A stretch of DNA of 17,449 nt from assembly GCA_900767385.1 (NCBI GenBank), contig CAAFYY010000062.1, positions 1 through 17,449 on the forward strand, read 5' to 3'. The notes below the pieces were generated by a model, which saw only the letters and a program-made list of their open reading frames with translations, did no database searches and was not told the DNA's origin. Source of the stretch: Bacteroidales bacterium (GTDB taxonomy: Bacteria; Bacteroidota; Bacteroidia; Bacteroidales; Paludibacteraceae). The position numbers and the translations under genes are program-made. Positions 7,152-13,347 of the stretch are shown here, piece by piece. Within the stretch, counting starts at the first letter, position 1. Each line of letters begins with the position of its first letter.

Positions 7152-7408
7152 ATTTGCTTTCAAAAGTATCTGCCGACATTTTGCAGAAGCCATCCTTGCG
7201 GACGCATTGCCGCATTTCATTTGGCGCAAGAGAATGCCCATCCAAAAATATCGGACGCCATTCGGCAGACAAGATTTTTGATGGCACACTATACACAACC
7301 ATACGGCAGAACGCAATCCGACAATACGACCAGAGAAGAACAATCGGCAGATGATATCTTGGCATCCGAAACGGACCGGCACCACTCTGCAGACCCGATT
7401 TCCCATAC
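7152..7408. other. Non-coding stretch with degenerate repeats
   Basis: I see no convincing gene in the gap between 7086 and 7634. This part carries degenerate repeated motifs. CGGCAGA occurs at 7263, 7304 and 7345, exactly 41 bases apart, with weaker relatives TTGCAGA at 7181 and CTGCAGA at 7387. A longer block of the form ATCC, CGGAC, GCAGAC, GATTT recurs around 7241-7280 and 7373-7401. The open frames here on both strands have no supported start and low-complexity or cysteine/arginine-rich translations. Confidence 0.5.
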
Positions 7409-7445
7409 AAAAAAAAACAGCCCCCGAGAAACGGCTGTAAGTTTT
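7409..7445. terminator. Bidirectional intrinsic terminator-like hairpin
   Basis: The 6-bp stem ACAGCC/GGCTGT (7417-7422 with 7433-7438) has a 10-base loop. Nine As precede it (7409-7417), giving a strong T-run in the leftward direction, and AAGTTTTT follows it in the rightward direction. It could end read-through from the exported-protein pair, or a leftward transcript that I cannot identify. Confidence 0.65.
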
Positions 7446-7496
7446 TCACTTATCGCCCCAACGGCCGCCACTTACTCATACGGAAAACAAAAACAA

Positions 7497-7560
7497 GAAA
7501 AAATCGCACTCTAACGGCCAAGAAACCAAAGAAAAAGTCTAACTTTGTGGCGATTTTTTC
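7497..7560 (+). promoter_or_regulatory. Promoter of the PUR-pheT genes inside an 11-bp inverted repeat
   Basis: TAACTTTG at 7540-7547 fits the -7 consensus TAnnTTTG and is 88 bases upstream of the PUR-protein ATG. It lies inside a perfect inverted repeat: GAAAAAATCGC (7497-7507) and GCGATTTTTTC (7550-7560). The right arm would fall around the transcription start. The repeat could be an operator or a foldable leader element; which one is not visible from sequence. Confidence 0.6.
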
Positions 7561-7634
7561 CTTACTATGCCGTAGAGTGTACACAAGGAGACAAACAAAG
7601 TTTTTAAAGACTACCAATCAAGCATTTACGAACA

Positions 7635-7934
7635 ATGACACCACACGATTTCGACAACGAAAACAGGGGTATTCCTGTGTTCTCCAAAGCGGTGAAGGCT
7701 GGCAAACGCACCTATTTCGTAGACGTAAAGCGCACAAAAGCTGGCGAAAGCTACATCGTAATCACAGAAAGCAAACGCATCTCAGGCAACAACCCCGACC
7801 AAGAGGCTACCTACGAGAAGCACAAAATCTTCCTCTACAAGGAAGACTTTGAGAAGTTTATGTTTGCCATCGACGACGCCATCGCCTTCATACGCGAAGA
7901 CGAAGACACCGAGGTGGACGGCAACGTTTTCTAA
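7635..7934 (+). CDS. PUR-family nucleic-acid-binding protein (DUF3276)
   Basis: This 99-residue protein matches the short single-PUR-repeat family of Bacteroidota and spirochetes, related to eukaryotic Pur-alpha and Borrelia BpuR. The family binds single-stranded purine-rich DNA or RNA. The PUR repeat is visible at about 14-48 (IPVFSKAVKAGKRTYFVDVK, then SYIVITESKR), followed by YEKHKIFLYKEDFEKFMFAIDDAIAFI, the conserved helix. The tail is acidic. pheT starts 49 bases downstream with no terminator, so the two are probably co-transcribed from the promoter near 7540. The specific target is unknown. Confidence 0.9.
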   Translation: MTPHDFDNENRGIPVFSKAVKAGKRTYFVDVKRTKAGESYIVITESKRISGNNPDQEATYEKHKIFLYKEDFEKFMFAIDDAIAFIREDEDTEVDGNVF

Positions 7935-7983
7935 ACACGCTTGAACAACAGAATCAGACAACAACATAAAACAAGATACAACA

Positions 7984-10437
7984 ATGAACATATCATATAA
8001 ATGGCTCAAACAATACCTGACCACCAACGCCACAGCAGACGAAATCGCCAAGATTCTCACCTCTGTAGGCCTTGAGGTCGGCACCGTGGAAGAACAGGAA
8101 ACCATCAAAGGCGGTCTGAAAGGACTGGTCGTTGGTCACGTACTGAGCTGCGAGGCACATGAGAACTCCGACCACCTCCACGTCACCAAAGTGGACGTCG
8201 GCACTGGCGAACCACTCCAGATTGTCTGCGGCGCCAAGAACGTGGCAGCCGGACAGAAGGTCATCGTAGCCACCATCGGCACCGTGCTCTACAGCGGCGA
8301 CGAGAGCTTCACCATCAAGAAGTCGAAACTCCGCGGCGTGGAGTCCTACGGCATGATCTGCGCTGAAGACGAAATCGGCGTAGGCACCAGCCACGACGGC
8401 ATCATGGTGCTCCCTGAAGAGACCCCTGTCGGCATGGAAGCGAAAGACTACTTCCACGTGGAGAGCGACACCGTCATCGAGGTGGACATCACCCCAAACC
8501 GCGCCGACGCCATCTCACACTACGGCGTGGCACGCGACCTCGCCGCCTACTTCCAGGCACACCACGAGCCATGCGCCCTCAACCGTCCTTCCGTTGACAG
8601 CTACAAGAGCGACAGCAACGCACTCCCTATCAAGGTGACCGTTGAGAACCCACAGGCTTGTCCACGCTACAGCGGCGTAAGCATCAAAGGGGTCAAGATA
8701 GCCCCATCACCACAATGGATGCAAGACTGCCTCAACGCCATCGGCGTGCGCCCTATCAACAACGTAGTCGATATCACCAACTATATCCTCCACGCTTTCG
8801 GTCAACCGCTCCATGCCTTTGACGCCGACAAGATCAAAGGCAACCATGTCGTGGTGAAGAACGTGGCACAAGACACCAAGTTTGTCACCCTCGACGGCGT
8901 AGAACGCAAACTCTCCGACCAAGACCTCATGATCTGCAACGAGGAGGAACCTATGTGTATCGCCGGCGTCTTCGGCGGTCAAGACTCAGGCATCTCCGAC
9001 ACCACCACCAACGTCTTCATCGAGAGCGCCTATTTCAACCCAGTGAGCGTTCGCAAGACAGCACGCCGCCACGGCCTCAGCACCGACTCCAGTTTCCGCT
9101 TTGAGCGTGGCATCGACCCTAACAACAATATCTACGTCTTGAAATACACCGCCATGCTGATGAAAGAGTTGGCAGGCGGCGAGATTGCAAGCGACATCAT
9201 CGATATCTACCCTACTCCAATCGAGAACTTCACCGTACCGTTCAACTATCGCCGCGCCATCTCACTCATCGGCAAGGAGATTCCAAAAGACGAGGTGAAG
9301 GAGATTCTCAAAGCCCTTGAGATAGAAATCGTGAAGGAAGAGGGCGACGACTTCGTGCTGACCGTCCCAGCCTACCGCGTCGACGTTCAACGTGAGGCTG
9401 ACGTCGTAGAGGATATCCTCCGCATCTACGGCTTCAACAACGTAGAGATCAGCGACTCGCTGAAGTCCAACATCAGCTACACCAAGAACCCTGACACCAC
9501 GAAACTGCAGAACAAAGTCTCCAACCAACTGACCGCCTGCGGCTTCAACGAGATTCTCAACAACTCCCTCACCAAAATCAGCTACTACGAGAACAACGCC
9601 ACCTTCCCATTGGAACAGAGCGTGAAGGTGATGAACGCATTGAGCAACGACCTCGGCGTGATGCGTCAGACCCTCCTCTACGGCGGTCTGGAGAGCTTGG
9701 CGTACAACATCAACCGTCAGAACACCAACCTGAAGTTCTATGAGTTCGGCAACTGCTCACACTTCAACACACATTATCAAGGCGAGAACCCACTGAAGGC
9801 CTATCGCGAGGAATACCACCTCGGACTCTGGCTCTGCGGTCAGACCCACGCCCAGAGTTGGGCACTCCCAGAGACAGCCACCACCTTCTACGAGCTCCGC
9901 GCCCACGTGGACAACGTGCTGACCACCATCGGCATCAACCCAGCCGACTGCAAGATTGGCGATGCCAACAACGAGCTCTTCAGCGACGCCATCACACTCA
10001 CCGTCAACAAGAAAGTGATTGCCACCCTCGGCATCCTCTCGAAGAAGGTGCGCAAGATGTTCGACATCGACCTGCCTGTCTACTACGCCGACATCCTTTG
10101 GGAACCTGCCATCACCATCGGCAGCAAACACGAGATTCTCTATCAGGAACTCTGCAAATTCCCTGAGGTGAAACGCGACCTCGCTCTCCTCATCGACAAG
10201 GAGACCACCTTCGGCGAAATCGAGGCCCTCGCCTACAACACCGAACGCAAGCTTCTCAAGAGCGTCAACCTCTTCGACGTCTACGAAGGCAAGAACCTCC
10301 CTGCCGGCAAGAAATCATACGCCGTCAGCTTCATCCTTCAGGATTTCGAGAAGACACTCAGCGACAACGTCATCGACGCCGTCATGCAAAAGCTCACCAA
10401 GACATTCAGCGAGAAGCTCGGCGCTACTCTGCGTTAG
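7984..10437 (+). CDS. pheT: Phenylalanine-tRNA ligase beta subunit (PheT)
   Basis: PheT is the 817-residue non-catalytic subunit of the alpha2-beta2 enzyme. It binds tRNA-Phe and edits misacylated Tyr-tRNA. The order of domains is complete. The N-terminal B1 part starts MNISYKWLKQYL. An EMAP/OB tRNA-binding insert is at about 40-155 (GHVLSCEAHENSDHLHVTKV). The B3/B4 editing domain contains INNVVDITNYILHAFGQPLH. B5 has LTVPAYRVDVQREADVVEDI. The C-terminal FDX-ACB anticodon domain begins near FPEVKRDLALLID. The pheS partner is not in the window, which is common in Bacteroidota where the two genes are unlinked. There is no Shine-Dalgarno. The gene ends in TAG. Confidence 0.98.
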   Translation: MNISYKWLKQYLTTNATADEIAKILTSVGLEVGTVEEQETIKGGLKGLVVGHVLSCEAHENSDHLHVTKVDVGTGEPLQIVCGAKNVAAGQKVIVATIGTVLYSGDESFTIKKSKLRGVESYGMICAEDEIGVGTSHDGIMVLPEETPVGMEAKDYFHVESDTVIEVDITPNRADAISHYGVARDLAAYFQAHHEPCALNRPSVDSYKSDSNALPIKVTVENPQACPRYSGVSIKGVKIAPSPQWMQDCLNAIGVRPINNVVDITNYILHAFGQPLHAFDADKIKGNHVVVKNVAQDTKFVTLDGVERKLSDQDLMICNEEEPMCIAGVFGGQDSGISDTTTNVFIESAYFNPVSVRKTARRHGLSTDSSFRFERGIDPNNNIYVLKYTAMLMKELAGGEIASDIIDIYPTPIENFTVPFNYRRAISLIGKEIPKDEVKEILKALEIEIVKEEGDDFVLTVPAYRVDVQREADVVEDILRIYGFNNVEISDSLKSNISYTKNPDTTKLQNKVSNQLTACGFNEILNNSLTKISYYENNATFPLEQSVKVMNALSNDLGVMRQTLLYGGLESLAYNINRQNTNLKFYEFGNCSHFNTHYQGENPLKAYREEYHLGLWLCGQTHAQSWALPETATTFYELRAHVDNVLTTIGINPADCKIGDANNELFSDAITLTVNKKVIATLGILSKKVRKMFDIDLPVYYADILWEPAITIGSKHEILYQELCKFPEVKRDLALLIDKETTFGEIEALAYNTERKLLKSVNLFDVYEGKNLPAGKKSYAVSFILQDFEKTLSDNVIDAVMQKLTKTFSEKLGATLR

Positions 10438-10521
10438 TCATTTATATAGTATATAATATAGTATCGCGAAGCAAAAAAAACATTTTTTAAGAAACTCCAA
10501 ACATCGTATAGATTTTTATAC

Positions 10522-10529
10522 TACTTTTG
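10522..10529 (+). promoter_or_regulatory. -7 promoter element for panC-panD
   Basis: TACTTTTG matches TAnnTTTG and is 25 bases upstream of the panC ATG. The 117-base gap after pheT is AT-rich and has no GC-rich terminator hairpin, so some pheT read-through into panC is possible. Confidence 0.7.
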
Positions 10530-10554
10530 CGTCGCGAATTTAGAAGATATTTCA

Positions 10555-11406
10555 ATGGAAATAATCACATCAAAAGCAGCACTCACAGAGCGCATCAACT
10601 CATTGGTAGAGGGCAAGAAAGTAATCGGCTTCGTGCCAACCATGGGAGCTCTCCACAACGGTCACCTTCAACTGGTGAAGCGTTGCGTTTCAGAAAATGA
10701 CGTATGCATCGTGAGCGTTTTTGTCAACCCAACACAATTCAACGACAAACACGACCTTGAAGTCTATCCTCGTGACGTGGAAGCCGATGCCAAGAAACTG
10801 GAATCCGTAGGCTGCGCCATCCTCTTCGCCCCAACCCCAGAAGAGATGTACACCGAAGAAGAGCGCGACAAGGTCTTTGAATTCGACTTCGGCGGCCTCG
10901 ACCAAGTCATGGAAGGCAAACACCGCCCAGGCCACTTCAACGGTGTCGTACAAGTGGTAAGCAAACTCTTCACCTTGGTTCGTCCTACCCGCGCCTACTT
11001 CGGCGAGAAAGACTTCCAGCAATTGGCCATCATCCGCCGCATGGTAGAGGTGATGGGCTTTGAAATCGAAATCGTAGGCTGCCCTATCGTTCGCGAAGAG
11101 AGCGGTTTGGCACTCAGCAGCCGCAACGCCCTCCTCAGCGATGAGGAGCGCAAACTCGCTGCCCACATCCATGCCGTACTGAAGGAAAGCGTACAGTTCG
11201 TATCACAAACCTCGCTGGAAGAGTTGCAGAAAGCTGTCGTTGACGCCATCGACGCCAAAGAAGGACTGAAGACAGAATACTTCTCCATCGTTGACGGCAA
11301 GACACTCCGCGAACTCGACAACTGGATTCAGGCCGACTACATCGTAGGCTGCATCACCGTCTTCTGCGGCAAAGTAAGACTTATCGACAACATCCGCTAT
11401 AAATAG
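10555..11406 (+). CDS. panC: Pantothenate synthetase (PanC)
   Basis: PanC joins pantoate and beta-alanine through a pantoyl-adenylate, using ATP, to make pantothenate (vitamin B5), the precursor of CoA. The 283 residues match the family length. The HIGH-type nucleotide motif is in VPTMGALHNGHL (27-38). It is followed by SVFVNPTQFN, RPGHFNGVVQVVSKL, FGEKDFQQL and the KMSKS-type loop LALSSRN. panD, which supplies beta-alanine, follows 20 bases later, so these two steps are made from one transcript. panB is not in the window. Confidence 0.98.
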   Translation: MEIITSKAALTERINSLVEGKKVIGFVPTMGALHNGHLQLVKRCVSENDVCIVSVFVNPTQFNDKHDLEVYPRDVEADAKKLESVGCAILFAPTPEEMYTEEERDKVFEFDFGGLDQVMEGKHRPGHFNGVVQVVSKLFTLVRPTRAYFGEKDFQQLAIIRRMVEVMGFEIEIVGCPIVREESGLALSSRNALLSDEERKLAAHIHAVLKESVQFVSQTSLEELQKAVVDAIDAKEGLKTEYFSIVDGKTLRELDNWIQADYIVGCITVFCGKVRLIDNIRYK

Positions 11407-11426
11407 CGACAAGATACATTATACAG

Positions 11427-11780
11427 ATGTATATCAACGTACTTAAATCAAAGATCCATAGAGTGTCGGTCACCGAGGCTAACCTCAACTACATCGGCAG
11501 CATCACCATCGACCAGACACTCATGGAGGCAGCCAACATACTGCCCAACGAACGCGTGCAGATTGTCAACAACAACAACGGCGAACGCTTTGAGACCTAC
11601 GTCATCCCTGGTCCGAAAGACTCAGGCGTCATCTGCCTCAACGGCGCAGCAGCCCATAAAGTCACCGTTGGCGACATCGTCATCATCATGGCCTACACCT
11701 GGATGGACTACGAAGAAGCAAAGACTTTCAAACCTAGCGTCATCTTCCCCGACACCGCTACCAACAGACTCGTAGAATAA
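11427..11780 (+). CDS. panD: Aspartate 1-decarboxylase proenzyme (PanD)
   Basis: PanD converts aspartate to beta-alanine for pantothenate synthesis. It is a pyruvoyl enzyme made as a proenzyme that cleaves itself between G24 and S25. That site is seen in YIGSITID, with S25 becoming the pyruvoyl group. K9 and the surrounding KSKIHRVSVTEANLNY are conserved. The 117 residues match the family. It lies directly behind panC and ends before the separate infC promoter. Confidence 0.97.
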   Translation: MYINVLKSKIHRVSVTEANLNYIGSITIDQTLMEAANILPNERVQIVNNNNGERFETYVIPGPKDSGVICLNGAAAHKVTVGDIVIIMAYTWMDYEEAKTFKPSVIFPDTATNRLVE

Positions 11781-11830
11781 GCAGCAGAGGCAGAAAAATC
11801 AATCATGCAAAAAAAATCTCAAAAGAAGAG

Positions 11831-11859
11831 TTGCAATTAACGAAAACTTCGTACCTTTG
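11831..11859 (+). promoter_or_regulatory. Promoter of infC-rpmI-rplT
   Basis: TACCTTTG (11852-11859) is a perfect -7 element. TTG at 11831 is an acceptable -33 box, 21 bases upstream. The spacer holds the palindrome ACGAA-N3-TTCGT (11840-11852). The leader is about 60 bases long and starts with a small TCTCT/AGAGA hairpin (11863-11875). Confidence 0.8.
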
Positions 11860-11913
11860 CGCTCTCTTTTAGAGAACAAAAAACATAGATATTAGAATCA
11901 CAAACATTTTTTT

Positions 11914-11930
11914 GGGAGGACAAAGCCATA
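11914..11930 (+). promoter_or_regulatory. infC: Strong Shine-Dalgarno and AUA start of infC
   Basis: GGGAGG (11914-11919) lies 8 bases before ATA (11928-11930), which is in frame with IF-3. Most genes here have no Shine-Dalgarno, so this one stands out. It decides the start in favour of AUA over the GTG at 11997, which would cut off the conserved N-terminus. Confidence 0.75.
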
Positions 11931-12479
11931 GCAAAGCCCGCAGTACCAGCAAAAAAGAACGAGGATAAGCACCGTATCAACGGAGAAATCCGTAACGTGC
12001 AAGAAGTCAGACTCGTAGGAGATAATATCGAACATCCTGGAGTTTACACATTCGCTCGTGCAATGGAATTGGCAGAAGAGTTAGAACTCGACTTGGTTGA
12101 GATTTCAGCCAGCGCCAACCCACCAGTTTGCAAAATCATCGACTACCAGAAATTCCTTTATCAGCAGAAAAAACACGAGAAGGAAATGAAGGCAAAGTCG
12201 GTGAAAGTAGTCATCAAGGAGATTCGTTTCGGACCACAAACCGACGAACACGACTACAACTTCAAACTCCGTCATGCTGAAGAGTTCCTCAAAACAGGCA
12301 ACAAAGTGAAAGCTTCCGTATTCTTCCGCGGTCGCTCAATCATGTTCAAGGAACAGGGCGAAGTGCTGTTGCTCCGTTTTGCCAACGACCTCGAAGAATT
12401 GGGACGTGTCGACTCACTTCCAAAACTCGAAGGCAAGCGTATGATGATTATGATATCGCCAAAATCGAACAAGAATTAA
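11928..12479 (+). CDS. infC: Translation initiation factor IF-3, starting at AUA
   Basis: IF-3 binds the 30S subunit, blocks early 50S joining and rejects wrong start codons. Reading from ATA at 11928 gives 183 residues with N-terminal AKPAVPAKKNEDKHRINGEI. The conserved start of the family (RIN-x-x-I, then VRLVGDN) is present only if translation begins upstream of the GTG at 11997. The N-domain contains LDLVEISASANPPVCKIIDY. The linker is lysine-rich (KHEKEMKAKSVKVV). The C-domain has KEIRFGPQTDEHDYNFKLRH and FFRGRSIMFKEQGEVLLLRF. Non-AUG starts in infC allow IF-3 to repress its own synthesis in E. coli (AUU); AUA here probably serves the same purpose. rpmI follows after 22 bases. Confidence 0.95.
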   Translation: MAKPAVPAKKNEDKHRINGEIRNVQEVRLVGDNIEHPGVYTFARAMELAEELELDLVEISASANPPVCKIIDYQKFLYQQKKHEKEMKAKSVKVVIKEIRFGPQTDEHDYNFKLRHAEEFLKTGNKVKASVFFRGRSIMFKEQGEVLLLRFANDLEELGRVDSLPKLEGKRMMIMISPKSNKN

Positions 12480-12501
12480 GATTACATAAAAACTTAAAGT
12501 A

Positions 12502-12705
12502 ATGGCAAAAGCAAAAACAAAAACTAACTCCGGTGCTAAAAAAAGGTTCGCCCTTACCGGTTCTGGTAAAATCAAGCGCAAACATGCTTTCAAGAGCCAC
12601 ATCTTGACTAAGAAGACTTTGAAACAAAAACGTAACCTCACCCACGCTGGTTTGGTTAGTGGTGTTGACACCAACAACGTTAAAGCCCTCTTGGGAATGC
12701 GCTAA
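12502..12705 (+). CDS. rpmI: 50S ribosomal protein L35
   Basis: This is a short, very basic protein of 67 residues with the L35 pattern: KTKTNSGAKKRFALTGSGK, then RKHAFKSHILTKKT and KRNLTHAGLVS. It is a component of the large ribosomal subunit. It sits in the conserved infC-rpmI-rplT order. An 84-base spacer separates it from rplT, longer than other gaps in this operon. Confidence 0.97.
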   Translation: MAKAKTKTNSGAKKRFALTGSGKIKRKHAFKSHILTKKTLKQKRNLTHAGLVSGVDTNNVKALLGMR

Positions 12706-12789
12706 ACAACAAAACAATTTATTAACCGAATGAACAGCAACGAAAGAGTCCTGAAATAAGGAACGCTGACATTCAAAAAAAGAAACACT

Positions 12790-13137
12790 ATGCCAAGATC
12801 AGTCAATCACGTAGCTTCAAGAGCAAAACGTAAAAGAATTCTGAAACTCACCCGCGGTTACTTCGGCTCACGTCGTAACGTGTGGACCGTTGCGAAAAAC
12901 ACATGGGAGAAAGGTTTGACCTATGCTTTCCGTGACCGTCGCAACAAAAAACGTAACTTCCGCGCTTTGTGGATTCAACGTATCAACGCTGCCGCAAGAT
13001 TGGAAGGTATGTCTTACTCACAATTGATGGGCGCTCTCCACAAAGCAGGCATCGAGATGAACCGCAAAGTTCTCGCCGACCTCGCTATGAACAACCCAGA
13101 GGCATTCAAAGCTATCGTAAAACAAGCTAAACATTAA
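12790..13137 (+). CDS. rplT: 50S ribosomal protein L20
   Basis: L20 is an early-assembly protein of the large subunit that binds 23S rRNA and, in E. coli and Bacillus, also represses its own operon. The 115 residues match the family: MPRSVNHVASRAKRKRILKL, then the basic helix with GYFGSRRNVWTVAKN, and the globular part GMSYSQLMGALHKAGIEMNRK read in segments. It is the last gene of the infC operon, followed by a clear terminator. Confidence 0.98.
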   Translation: MPRSVNHVASRAKRKRILKLTRGYFGSRRNVWTVAKNTWEKGLTYAFRDRRNKKRNFRALWIQRINAAARLEGMSYSQLMGALHKAGIEMNRKVLADLAMNNPEAFKAIVKQAKH

Positions 13138-13190
13138 TCTTAGCAAGACTACGACGCCTCGCTCTGAGTAAGTCAGAACGACAAGAATAA

Positions 13191-13222
13191 AAAGGCTGTG
13201 CAACCAAGCACAGTCTTTTTTT
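13191..13222 (+). terminator. Intrinsic terminator of infC-rpmI-rplT
   Basis: The stem AAAGGCTGTGC (13191-13201) pairs with GCACAGTCTTT (13208-13218) with one G-U, around the loop AACCAA. A run of seven Ts (13216-13222) follows. It is 54 bases past the rplT stop. Confidence 0.92.
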
Positions 13223-13235
13223 ATGCTCTAAAATG

Positions 13236-13266
13236 TAGCGAATTAGCGAATAAATAACTATATTTG
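13236..13266 (+). promoter_or_regulatory. Promoter of the PBP1A-pfp pair with a tandem TAGCGAAT repeat
   Basis: TATATTTG (13259-13266) fits the -7 consensus and is 82 bases before the PBP1A ATG. Two perfect adjacent copies of TAGCGAAT occupy 13236-13251, in the place where a -33 box would be expected. I see no standard TTTG there. Confidence 0.65.
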
Positions 13267-13347
13267 CACGTTAAAAGGTGAAGAAGGCTAACAGCCACGA
13301 TAATTCGCCTAAACAACAATATAACAAGACAATTTACAGATTTCTAT

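Noticed and set aside
7020..7406. Leftward open frame of 128 codons
   Set aside because: It overlaps the coding-like tail and hairpins, has no promoter, and its cysteine/arginine-rich translation resembles no protein.
7221..7514. Rightward open frame starting at TTG
   Set aside because: No ribosome site or promoter is seen. It runs through a terminator hairpin, and its composition is polar low-complexity.
11805..11840. Mini-frame MQKKSQKKSCN upstream of infC
   Set aside because: It lies upstream of and into the infC promoter, so it is not on that transcript; it is short, lysine-rich and probably chance.
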